Source of the DNA: Chloroflexota bacterium
GTDB taxonomy: Bacteria > Chloroflexota > Anaerolineae > CG2-30-64-16
NCBI GenBank assembly: GCA_016876015.1
Contig: VGOD01000034.1
Coordinates: forward strand, 1-34,518
Length of the DNA stretch: 34,518 nucleotides
Direction of reading: 5' to 3'
In this document: positions 24,454-31,611 of the stretch, piece by piece
How the letters are laid out: each line of letters begins with the position of its first letter
Numbering within the stretch: the stretch's first letter is position 1
Notes under the pieces: generated by a model
What the model saw: the letters and a program-made list of their open reading frames with translations, nothing else
What the model was told of the DNA's origin: nothing
The model's database searches: none
Made by a program: the position numbers and the translations under genes

Positions 24454-25389
24454 TCATCCCTTGATGCCTGTCAGGGCGATGCCGGTGATGAAGAGCCGTT
24501 GGGTGAAAAAGAAGAGAACCAGCACCGGCAGCGTCAGGACTGTCGAGGCTGCCATCAGCAAGTTCCAGCGCGGTTGCTGCATGTAGCCTTGGAAGCTGGC
24601 CAGGAAGAGCGCTAACGTCCAGTTGCGTTGCGATGCCAGGAAGATCAACGGTTCCAGAAGATCATTCCAGTGGTAGACAAATGCGAAAATCGCGACCGTC
24701 GCGAGGGCTGGCTTGGAGAGCGGCAGGATGATGCGCCAGTAGATCTGCAGACTGGACGCACCATCCACCCGGGCCGCATCATCCAGCTCTTTCGGGATGG
24801 CCAGGAAGAACTGGCGCAGCAGGAAGATGTGGAACGGGGCGCCAAACCAGTAGGGCACAATCAGAGGCTTAAAGGTATCCAGCCAGCCGAGCTTCTGAAA
24901 CAGGATGAACTGCGGCACGATCGTGACGATGCGGGGCAACATCATCGTGCTGAGCACCAGCAAGAACAAGCTGCGCCGGCCAGGAAAGTCGAGGCGGGCG
25001 AAACCGAACGCAACGAGCGAACTGGACAGGACCACGCCGGCGACCCCGAGCCCAGCGATCACGACAGTATTCCAGGCGTAGAGATGCACCGGATGGCCCA
25101 AGAGGGTCAGTGAGCTGATGAAATTGCGCCAGACCAGTGGCCAGGGAAACCACTGCGGCGGAATGCTGAATACCAACGCGTCGGGCTTCAGCGCAGTGGA
25201 GATCATCCAAAGAAGGGGGATGGTCATCGTGAAGCCGAAGAAGCATAACAGGGTGTAGCTGATGACCTGGCGAAAAAGCTCCTGACGTTTCTTACTTCCG
25301 GCCATCGCCGCGGGGATGCGCGGGCCAGGGCGCGGGTTTCCTCTGCTCCTACCTGGTTCAGCGCGCAGAACGCTTTCGTTGGTGATCAT
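24454..25389 (-). CDS. Carbohydrate ABC transporter permease, MalG-type (second CUT1 importer)
   Basis: The 311-residue permease has a charged N-terminal region, a first membrane segment (VISYTLLCFFGFTMTIPLLWM) and the EAA loop ELDDAARVDGASSLQIYWRI followed by LPLSKPALA. It ends FITGIALTGIKG as MalG-type proteins do. The annotated start at 25389 has only a weak ribosome site; Met at 25305 (MAGSKKRQEL) is an alternative giving the usual short N-terminus. It follows the MalF-type gene by 11 bases. The stop lies 18 bases from the convergent ArfB-like stop. Confidence 0.9.
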   Translation of the reverse strand: MITNESVLRAEPGRSRGNPRPGPRIPAAMAGSKKRQELFRQVISYTLLCFFGFTMTIPLLWMISTALKPDALVFSIPPQWFPWPLVWRNFISSLTLLGHPVHLYAWNTVVIAGLGVAGVVLSSSLVAFGFARLDFPGRRSLFLLVLSTMMLPRIVTIVPQFILFQKLGWLDTFKPLIVPYWFGAPFHIFLLRQFFLAIPKELDDAARVDGASSLQIYWRIILPLSKPALATVAIFAFVYHWNDLLEPLIFLASQRNWTLALFLASFQGYMQQPRWNLLMAASTVLTLPVLVLFFFTQRLFITGIALTGIKG

Positions 25390-25400
25390 TGCATCTCAAC

Positions 25401-26318
25401 TCACTCTCCCTGCGCCTCTTCGAATTCGTAGTAGACCCACAAGCGGGCCAGGTTGAGCTGCCAGATGGTTACGGCGATGATGATCAGGAACAGGATCCAG
25501 GCCAGGGCGGACGCGTACCCCATCTTCAAGAAGTTGAACGCGTTCAGATACAGATACAGAGCATAGAAGAGCGTCGCGTTCAGCGGCCCCCCTCTGGTCA
25601 TCACGTATGCCTGGGTGAAGTACTGGAAGCCGGCAATAATGCCCAGGATCAGATTGAAGAAGATGACGGGAGACAGCATCGGCAGGGTTACGTGACGGAA
25701 CTTGGCCAACTCGCCGGCGCCATCCAGGGCGGCCGCCTCGTAGAGGTGCTGCGGGATGCCCTGCAACCCGGCCAGGAGGATGATCATGGCGCCGCCGACC
25801 GACCAGAGGCTCGTGCCGATCAGGGCGGGCAAGGCCCACTTCACCGAAATCAGCCAGGCCGGCCCCTCGATGCCGATCCTGCGGAGGAAATCGTTGATCA
25901 ACCCCAACTCCGGGTGGAAGATCCACAGGAAGATCACCGAAATCGCCACGGCGCTCACCTGCGACGGCAGATAGAACATCGTGCGGAAGAGGGGAATCAA
26001 ACGCACCTTCTGGTTGAGCAAGATGGCCAGGAGGAGCGCCAGGGTCATCTGCAACGGAATGGCCGCGGCCACGTAAGTCAACGTCACTCGCAGCGCCTGC
26101 CAGAACAACGGGTCTTTGCTGGCCATGGTGACGTAGTTGTCAAACCAGATCAGATGCGGTGGACGGATCAGGCTCCACCTGAAGAAGCTGAGCACAAGGG
26201 AGGTTAGAACTGGACCGGCGGTGAACAAGACAAAGCCAATGAGCCAGGGGGAGATGAAAAGGTAGCCTTCGAGCGCCTGCTTGAACCGTCGCTTCGTCCA
26301 CGGTCGTCTGTGTCGCAT
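25401..26318 (-). CDS. Carbohydrate ABC transporter permease, MalF-type (second CUT1 importer)
   Basis: The 305-residue membrane protein begins MRHRRPWTKRRFKQALEGYL, with Arg-rich N-terminus and a first segment at LFISPWLIGFVLFTAGPVL. The EAA loop is LYEAAALDGAGELAKFRHVT and then LPMLSPV, with VMTRGGPLNATLFYALYLY beyond it. The start at 26318 follows GGGGGA; the open frame continues upstream into the intergenic palindrome and is not used. No ATPase gene is linked. It pairs with the product of 24454-25389. Confidence 0.92.
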   Translation of the reverse strand: MRHRRPWTKRRFKQALEGYLFISPWLIGFVLFTAGPVLTSLVLSFFRWSLIRPPHLIWFDNYVTMASKDPLFWQALRVTLTYVAAAIPLQMTLALLLAILLNQKVRLIPLFRTMFYLPSQVSAVAISVIFLWIFHPELGLINDFLRRIGIEGPAWLISVKWALPALIGTSLWSVGGAMIILLAGLQGIPQHLYEAAALDGAGELAKFRHVTLPMLSPVIFFNLILGIIAGFQYFTQAYVMTRGGPLNATLFYALYLYLNAFNFLKMGYASALAWILFLIIIAVTIWQLNLARLWVYYEFEEAQGE

Positions 26319-26360
26319 GGAGTCCCCCGTGTCAGGGTGTTGACCAGGTTCCAAGTAGCT

Positions 26361-26440
26361 TCGTCGTAGCGGCTTCAGTCGCGGTCCAATGACCGGAGGC
26401 CGCCTATCGGCTGGTTGAGCGGCCGAAGCCGCCACGACGA
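26361..26440 (-). repeat. REP-like inverted repeat between binding-protein and permease genes
   Basis: Arms 26361-26382 and 26419-26440 match as inverted copies at 19 of 22 positions. The left arm contains CTTCAGTCGCG, identical to the arm at 13409-13419. It occupies the 136-base gap between the binding-protein stop (26455) and the MalF-type start (26318), the same place as the hairpin in the first importer operon. Confidence 0.8.
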
Positions 26441-26454
26441 GCCACACGAGACGG

Positions 26455-27756
26455 CTATGCTGGTTTGCCGAGTGTCTCTGTTACCTTCTTGGCTACATCC
26501 GGGAGCACCTCCTTGGCCTTTGCCTTGCCCAGGAAGATGGCCTGGACCGCGTCGCCCTGGATCTTTTCGACTTCGCCCACGTTCGGAGGCGCCGGCACGA
26601 GAATGCCATACTCGCCGGCCTGGGGCACGTAATCCCAGTGGGCAGCTACACCTTCCCTGGCCCAGGGCTTCCTGGCGTTGACGGAACGCCGCGTTCCAGG
26701 GGTGGCGTTCTTCTTGACATACAGGTATTGGCCTTCCGGCCCGACGATGAAGTTCAGCCACTTCCAGGCGTTATCCTTGTCCTTCGTGGTCTTGGGAATC
26801 ACGTTGAAGGCGGTGTGCAACAGAGTACGGCGCACCTTGCGTTTCGGTTCCGGCACCATGTCCCAGGCGAATTTTCCTCCCTCGGCCAGGGCGCCCATCA
26901 CCCAGGTGCCGACGCGCTGCATGGCAGCGCGACCCGTTTGGAACATATCGCCCATGCCCTCGGCCTGGGCCGGCGACGGCATGATCTCCCCCTTCAACAA
27001 CTGGTCGGCCCAGAACTGCAGGCCTTCTATCGCCTCCGCGCTGTCCAGCAGACACTTGGTGTAGTCCTCGCTGTACACCTGCCCGCCGTTCTGCCACACC
27101 AGCTTGTAGCTCCAGTGCAGCCAGCCGATGAAGAGGCCGTCTGAGCCCCAGATCTTCTCTGCTGGCTTGGAAATCTTCTGGGCGATAGCGACGTAGTCAT
27201 CCCAGTTCCAGTTCTCGTCGGGGTATTTGACACTGGCTTTGTCGAAGAGGCCCTTGTTGTAGAAGCAGAGATGGCCATTCCAGCCATCCGCAATGCCGTA
27301 GCGTTTTCCCTTGATGACCGGGAAATTGTGGAAGCTCTCGATGAAGTCGGCGATGTTGAAGTCAGCCTGCTTGTCAACAAACGGTTGCAGGTCAATCACC
27401 TGCTCGCTGCGCCCGAAGTCAAGCACGTGCGGTTCCCAGACACGCACGACGTCCGGCAACGTACCAGCAGCCGCCATGGTGAAGACCTTGGTCGGGAACT
27501 CGTCCGGGATCTGCTGAAGTGTGATCTTGATGTCGGCGAACTGGCGATTGAAGGCTTCGACCGCTTCCTTTCGGAAGTCGGCAGGGTCGTGAAACGCGTA
27601 GACGATCTCGACAGGCACTTTCGAGGGGGGGGCGGTGGTCGGCATTGCAGGCGCCTGTTGTGGAACCGGTGCACAAGCTGCCAGGGCCGCGCCAGCGGCG
27701 GTCACACCCGCCAGGCGCAAGAACTCGCGTCGTGAAAAAAACTTGCTGGGAGTCAT
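26455..27756 (-). CDS. ABC sugar-binding lipoprotein (second CUT1 importer, Tat-exported)
   Basis: The 433-residue protein has a twin-arginine signal (SRREFLRLAG), a lipobox ALAAC with Cys 28, and a short Pro/Ala/Thr linker. The binding-protein domain shows NRQFADIKITLQQIP, LCFYNKGLFDKASVKYPDE and GRAAMQRVGTWVMGAL, as in SBP_bac_1 proteins. ATG 27756 has AGGAGG at 27762-27767; the upstream frame to 27837 is untranslated leader. A strong promoter lies about 170 bases upstream. It differs strongly from the first binding protein, so the two importers probably take different sugars. Confidence 0.92.
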   Translation of the reverse strand: MTPSKFFSRREFLRLAGVTAAGAALAACAPVPQQAPAMPTTAPPSKVPVEIVYAFHDPADFRKEAVEAFNRQFADIKITLQQIPDEFPTKVFTMAAAGTLPDVVRVWEPHVLDFGRSEQVIDLQPFVDKQADFNIADFIESFHNFPVIKGKRYGIADGWNGHLCFYNKGLFDKASVKYPDENWNWDDYVAIAQKISKPAEKIWGSDGLFIGWLHWSYKLVWQNGGQVYSEDYTKCLLDSAEAIEGLQFWADQLLKGEIMPSPAQAEGMGDMFQTGRAAMQRVGTWVMGALAEGGKFAWDMVPEPKRKVRRTLLHTAFNVIPKTTKDKDNAWKWLNFIVGPEGQYLYVKKNATPGTRRSVNARKPWAREGVAAHWDYVPQAGEYGILVPAPPNVGEVEKIQGDAVQAIFLGKAKAKEVLPDVAKKVTETLGKPA

Positions 27757-27927
27757 GCTTTCCTCCTTTTGCGTCCCATTGTCCAATCCGTTTCGCGCCA
27801 ACTGACAACGTGCATATGTAGTCCGTATTGCGGCCAAGTGGGAAGATTCCCCGCGGCCTCACCTTCCTTTCTCGCCTCGGCAGAGCAATGCATCGCTGAT
27901 CAGCCTTGAGACCAGCAAGCCAAAACC

Positions 27928-27956
27928 ACTATACGACAAAACCTCGTCGTTGTCAA
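27928..27956 (-). promoter_or_regulatory. Promoter of the second importer operon
   Basis: On the minus strand TTGACA (27951-27956), 17 bases and TATAGT (27928-27933). The motif AAAACC occurs at 27922-27927 and 27938-27943, 16 bp apart around the -10 box, and could be an operator. The predicted leader is about 160 bases, long enough for further control. Confidence 0.75.
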
Positions 27957-28032
27957 GCGGTTTCGCGCATGTTATAGCAAGGCCGTGGCGAGTTCTGACG
28001 CCCTTCCGAAGGCCAACTCCCAGCACGGCATC

Positions 28033-28818
28033 CTACACCAGCGGCCACGGGTACGGCCGGCGGTCTTCGGGGGGCGCGGGGAAGCGGCCCGCGGCCAGCA
28101 GCGCTGCGACTCGATCCAGCACGGCGGCGATCTCGCCGCGGCTGAGCAGGCCGCTGAGCTGCGCGGCTGTCGGGCTGGCCGCGGTCGAGAGATCGGCGCG
28201 CAGCCGGTCGAGATCATCGGCCAGATCGGCCGGCAGGGGCGCGCCTGCGAAATCCCAGATCACGGTGCGCAGCTTCGGCTCGATGCTGAAACAGGTGCCG
28301 TGGTCAATGGCCAAGACGTGATCGTCGCCGTAGCGCAGGCAGTGGCCCCCCTTGCGATCGGCGTTGTTCGCCGCCACGTCGAAAAGCGCGACCGCCTGCA
28401 AGACGCGCTGGAAAGCTGGATCACGGTGAAAGGTGAAGAAGTGCTCGTCCTGGTCAACATCGGCGACGAAAAGTTGCACCGAGCCGCGGCCATGCGGCCC
28501 GCTGCGCCACACGGTCGGCGGCACAAGGTCCCACCCCAGCGCCCGGCTGAGCACATAGGCGACAACCTCGCGCCTGGCAAGCGTGCCGGCCGGAAAGTCC
28601 CACAGCGGACGCTCGCCGCGGGTCGGTTTGTAGACGACCGGGGCCTGCTGCTCTTCACCGCTCACCTGGCCCAGGAAGGTGTAGTTAGAACTCCAGGGCA
28701 GCAATCCGATCAGGGTCAGATCGCCTTCGGTCAACAGGCGCAGCAGGGCCGCGAGGCTGCCGGGGTGGAAGGCAGTCGCATCGGCAGTGAGACGCTGGCG
28801 TGCGACAGGGCGACTCAT
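28033..28818 (-). CDS. SCO1664-family protein (PI3/4-kinase-like fold)
   Basis: The 261-residue protein belongs to the SCO1664 family with a lipid-kinase-like fold and no established function. Family features are LLPWSSNYTFLGQV, YKPTRGERPLWDFP with the presumed nucleotide-binding Lys, FDVAANNADRKGGHCL as catalytic-loop equivalent and AIDHGTCF as metal-binding motif, ending VIWDFAGAPLP. The Met at 28818 is preferred over 28824 because AGGTGA lies at a workable distance. It is last in a three-gene run with DUF3090 and a histidine phosphatase, an association conserved in Actinobacteria and Chloroflexi, which implies a shared pathway. Confidence 0.88.
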   Translation of the reverse strand: MSRPVARQRLTADATAFHPGSLAALLRLLTEGDLTLIGLLPWSSNYTFLGQVSGEEQQAPVVYKPTRGERPLWDFPAGTLARREVVAYVLSRALGWDLVPPTVWRSGPHGRGSVQLFVADVDQDEHFFTFHRDPAFQRVLQAVALFDVAANNADRKGGHCLRYGDDHVLAIDHGTCFSIEPKLRTVIWDFAGAPLPADLADDLDRLRADLSTAASPTAAQLSGLLSRGEIAAVLDRVAALLAAGRFPAPPEDRRPYPWPLV

Positions 28819-28874
28819 CGGCATTCACCTGGCTGCGCGTGTGCAAGCCCAGCCCGGCCACCGAACACCAGCCG

Positions 28875-29444
28875 TCATTGGACGTAGGCCCCGCTGCGTC
28901 TGCGGCGCACCGCTTCAGACAGGCAGAAGTGGCCGAAATCGTCCACCGGCTCGCCGCAGTTCGGACAGAAGGGCCGGCCGGCTGCAACGACGCTTTCCGC
29001 TTGATGGCTGAGCAACAACGCCTGGCCGCGCGTCGTGTATACGTGGGCCTTGGTCGGCGCTTGCGGCGACCCCAACAGTTCTTCCCCTTCAGCTTCTTCG
29101 CGCGCCGTATCTGCCAGGATCAGAACCACCAGGTCGTGGATGCGGTCGTAACCGACGCCAATGCTGCCCACGCGGAACTGGGGCCACACGGGTTCAGCCA
29201 GCGCCAGATCAGGTTCCGACGCCACCAGGGGCTCATCCAGCTCGGGAAACGCGGCGCGCACATCGCTCAGCAGGGCTGGCAACATTCGGCTGAGCGCCAG
29301 CGCCTGTTCCTTCGCGATCAGCCACGAGTAGGTCTGCCCGCTGACCTGTACCTGCAAGACGAAGACGCGGCGGCCAGGGTCGCCGAGTGCGCCCGCAGTG
29401 ATCCGTCGAACCGGGAAAACCTCGTCGTCGGAATAGTGAGCCAT
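28875..29444 (-). CDS. DUF3090-family protein
   Basis: The 189-residue protein matches DUF3090: RRVFVLQVQVSGQTYSWLIAK near the start, EPVWPQFRVGSIGVGYD in the middle, and a C-terminal zinc-type CPNCGEPVDDFGHFC with CxxC and HxC. The central ARE/EE-rich segment and the VYTTRGQALLLSHQAE stretch are also family-like. Function is unknown. It sits between the histidine phosphatase (21 bases upstream) and the SCO1664-like gene (56 bases downstream), as elsewhere. The ribosome site is weak (GAAGAG). Confidence 0.88.
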   Translation of the reverse strand: MAHYSDDEVFPVRRITAGALGDPGRRVFVLQVQVSGQTYSWLIAKEQALALSRMLPALLSDVRAAFPELDEPLVASEPDLALAEPVWPQFRVGSIGVGYDRIHDLVVLILADTAREEAEGEELLGSPQAPTKAHVYTTRGQALLLSHQAESVVAAGRPFCPNCGEPVDDFGHFCLSEAVRRRRSGAYVQ

Positions 29445-29465
29445 CAGGCTGACTCTTCTAGCCGA

Positions 29466-30095
29466 TCACGCGCCAGGCTCGGGTATGTGCGCGCAATCGT
29501 TGCAGCGCATCAGGCGGGGGCCAAGCCTGGTAAACGCCAGCTCCGTCAAGGAGGCTGGGCTGATGACGAGCCTCTGGAAGAGGTCCAGCGCGATGCCCAT
29601 GTAGTGGGCCAGCGCGGACTTCAGCGGATCGCTGTGCGAGACGACTGCCACGGTCTGGCCCGGATGGGCCGCACGAATCGCCTCTAGCGCGGCGACCAGG
29701 CGGGCCTGCATCTCGACGATGCTCTCTCCGCCGGGAAAGCGCGCGGCGCTGGGCAGCAGTTGGAACTGCCGCCACAGATCGGTCTGCACGACCTCTTCGA
29801 CCGGCCGGCCGGTCCACTCGCCGCAGTGGCTCTCACCCAAGCCATCCACGATCTGGATGGTCAGGCCGTGCGGCCCGGCGACGTATTCGGCGGTCTCGAA
29901 AGCGCGCTCCAATGGACTGCTGTAGACAGCACTGATGCTGGTTTTGGCCAGGCGTGCGCCCAGCGCCTGCGCCTCGCCGCGTCCTCGCTCGCTGAGGTGG
30001 ACGTCGGGCGTCCAGCCGCCCAACCGCCGCTGGTCAAGCAATGGATTGTGCGCATGCCGGATCAGCAACAGGGTCGTCGTCTTCTCTTCGCTCAT
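29466..30095 (-). CDS. Histidine phosphatase superfamily protein (MSMEG_4193 type)
   Basis: The 209-residue phosphoglycerate mutase-like enzyme carries the RHA motif with catalytic H14 (LLLIRHAHN), R64 in SSPLERAFET, E88 in GLGESHCGEW and H154 in VVSHSDPLK. It also has the MSMEG_4193-like LGGWTPDVHLSERG. It is the first gene of the conserved trio with DUF3090 and SCO1664. The substrate is unknown; a phosphorylated metabolite processed jointly with the kinase-like protein is a fair guess. ATG 30095 lacks a strong ribosome site. Most of the 123 bases upstream are the tRNA terminator. Confidence 0.9.
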   Translation of the reverse strand: MSEEKTTTLLLIRHAHNPLLDQRRLGGWTPDVHLSERGRGEAQALGARLAKTSISAVYSSPLERAFETAEYVAGPHGLTIQIVDGLGESHCGEWTGRPVEEVVQTDLWRQFQLLPSAARFPGGESIVEMQARLVAALEAIRAAHPGQTVAVVSHSDPLKSALAHYMGIALDLFQRLVISPASLTELAFTRLGPRLMRCNDCAHIPEPGA

Positions 30096-30172
30096 CTGGG
30101 TGCTTTCTCAAGTGTGAGGTCATCGGGGGCGGATGATAAGCGAGCGCCCCATTCCCGCTCTGCCCAGTTCAC

Positions 30173-30205
30173 AAAAAAGCGCCCCGGAAACCGAGTCTCC
30201 GGGGC
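30173..30205 (-). terminator. Rho-independent terminator of the tRNA-Glu transcript
   Basis: GCCCCGGA (30181-30188) and TCCGGGGC (30198-30205) form an 8-bp GC stem. On the minus strand it is followed within three bases by six T (30173-30178). Confidence 0.9.
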
Positions 30206-30218
30206 TCCTCATGGCAGG

Positions 30219-30291
30219 TAGCGGATACGGGATTCGAACCCGTGTCTCCGCCTTGAGAGGGCGATATCCTGGGCCTCTAGACGAATCCGCC
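30219..30291 (-). tRNA. tRNA-Glu (anticodon CTC)
   Basis: The 73-base gene folds as a cloverleaf: acceptor arms GGCGGAT and ATCCGCT, a D-arm with GTCTAGAGGCCCAGGAT, anticodon loop CTCTCAA between CGCC and GGCG, and a T-arm with GGGTTCGAATCCC. The anticodon CTC reads GAG. The genome encodes ACC rather than ACCA at the 3' end, so the last base of CCA is added after transcription. It is flanked by its own promoter and terminator. Confidence 0.96.
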
Positions 30292-30306
30292 GTAGCCAAC
30301 AGGGAG

Positions 30307-30335
30307 ATTATACGGATAGACGGGAGTCGTGTCAA
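30307..30335 (-). promoter_or_regulatory. Consensus promoter of tRNA-Glu
   Basis: On the minus strand TTGACA (30330-30335), 17 bases and TATAAT (30307-30312), an exact sigma-70 consensus ending 15 bases before the tRNA. Confidence 0.92.
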
Positions 30336-30381
30336 ATCAGGGCGGGGAAGGTCTGCGCCGCGCGGCCGCGGTCCCATTGAT

Positions 30382-30410
30382 TTGACAGGCACGGCAGAAA
30401 GGGGTATGTT
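30382..30410 (+). promoter_or_regulatory. Promoter for the NahK-like kinase gene
   Basis: TTGACA (30382-30387), 17 bases and TATGTT (30405-30410). The leader to ATG 30453 is about 35 bases and contains GGCGGAGG. Confidence 0.8.
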
Positions 30411-30452
30411 TCGCTCTTCAACGAGAGGCAATATGGAACAGGCGGAGGTCCT

Positions 30453-31580
30453 ATGTCGGAACGCACCAAGCATGACCTGGCGGAGATCGTCAAACACTTC
30501 CAACTGGAGGGCCGATTTCTCGATGCGGCCCCCATCGGATCTGGACATATCAACGATACCTATGTCAGCCGCTTCCAGGATGGCCCGCGCGAGACACGCT
30601 ATATCCACCAACGGATCAACACCTTTGTGTTCAAGGAACCTGACAAGCTGATGGAAAATATCGAGCGCGTGACGCGTCACGCGCGCCAGCAGATCATCGC
30701 CGCCGGGGGCGACCCGCGCCGCGAGACGCTGACCCTGGCGCCGACGACGGCCGGCAGATCGTTCTATCGCACGCCGGCAGGGGAGTGCTGGCGAACCTAT
30801 CTGTTCATCGAAGGCGCGCGCACCTATGACAAGGCTGAGAATCCGCAGCTCATCTATACCGCGGGCAAAGCCTTCGGCGACTTCCAGCGTATGCTGAGCA
30901 CCCTGCCGGGGGAGCGGCTGCACGAGACGATCCCCTTCTTCCATCATACGCCCAGGCGGTTCGCGGCTTTCCTACGGGCGGTCGAGGACGATCTGCATAA
31001 CCGCGTGCGCGCGGTCGAGGCCGAGATCGGCTTTGCGTTGCAGCGCCAGGCGCACACCTCAGTGGTCGTGGACATGTTGGCGCGGGGGGTGATCCCCGAA
31101 CGCGTGACGCACAATGACACCAAGCTGAACAATGTGATGATTGACGACCGAACTGGCGCGGGAATCTGCATCATTGATCTGGATACCGTCATGCCGGGCT
31201 CCGCGCTGTATGACTTCGGCGATGCAGTGCGTCTGGGCGCCAGCACTGCCGCCGAGGATGCGAGAGATCTGAACAAGGTTGGCCTCGACCTGGGCCTGTT
31301 TGATCGTCTGACGGCCGGCTACCTGGACGCGGCCGCTAGCTTTCTGATGCCCGCTGAGATAGATCACCTGGCGTTTTCCGCCATCCTCATCACGTTGGAG
31401 CTTGGGATGCGTTTCCTGACCGATCACCTGAACGGTGATGTCTATTTCAGGATTCACCGGCCGAACCATAACCTGGATCGGTGTCGCGCGCAGTTCAGGA
31501 TGGTCGCCGAGATGGAGCGGCAGCTTGGTCGTATGAACGAGATCGTGAACAGGTATCGTGGCGTGAAGCGTGAGAAGTGA
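30453..31580 (+). CDS. N-acetylhexosamine 1-kinase-like phosphotransferase (APH fold)
   Basis: The 375-residue protein resembles NahK, which phosphorylates GlcNAc/GalNAc at C1 in the lacto-N-biose salvage route. Family stretches are IGSGHINDTYV at 28-38, HQRINTFVFKEPDKLMENI at 52-70, the catalytic THNDTKLNN (H220, D222) and the metal-binding IDLDTVMPGSALYDFGDA (D242, D244). ATG 30453 follows GGAGG at five bases. With the PIG-L and NagB-like genes it points to amino-sugar salvage, though it is transcribed separately. It is annotated in some genomes as a mucin desulfatase, which the kinase motifs do not support. True sugar specificity is untested. Confidence 0.82.
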   Translation: MSERTKHDLAEIVKHFQLEGRFLDAAPIGSGHINDTYVSRFQDGPRETRYIHQRINTFVFKEPDKLMENIERVTRHARQQIIAAGGDPRRETLTLAPTTAGRSFYRTPAGECWRTYLFIEGARTYDKAENPQLIYTAGKAFGDFQRMLSTLPGERLHETIPFFHHTPRRFAAFLRAVEDDLHNRVRAVEAEIGFALQRQAHTSVVVDMLARGVIPERVTHNDTKLNNVMIDDRTGAGICIIDLDTVMPGSALYDFGDAVRLGASTAAEDARDLNKVGLDLGLFDRLTAGYLDAAASFLMPAEIDHLAFSAILITLELGMRFLTDHLNGDVYFRIHRPNHNLDRCRAQFRMVAEMERQLGRMNEIVNRYRGVKREK

Positions 31581-31611
31581 AGCGCGAACAGTGAGAAGTG
31601 AAGGGTGGAGA
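31563..31611. repeat. Seven consecutive degenerate heptamers across a gene junction
   Basis: Seven 7-bp units of the GTGARRV type run from 31563 to 31611 without break; GTGAGAA occurs exactly twice and GTGAAGC twice. The array covers the last codons and stop of the kinase, the spacer, the presumed ribosome-binding site and the first base of the radical SAM start codon. Confidence 0.75.
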
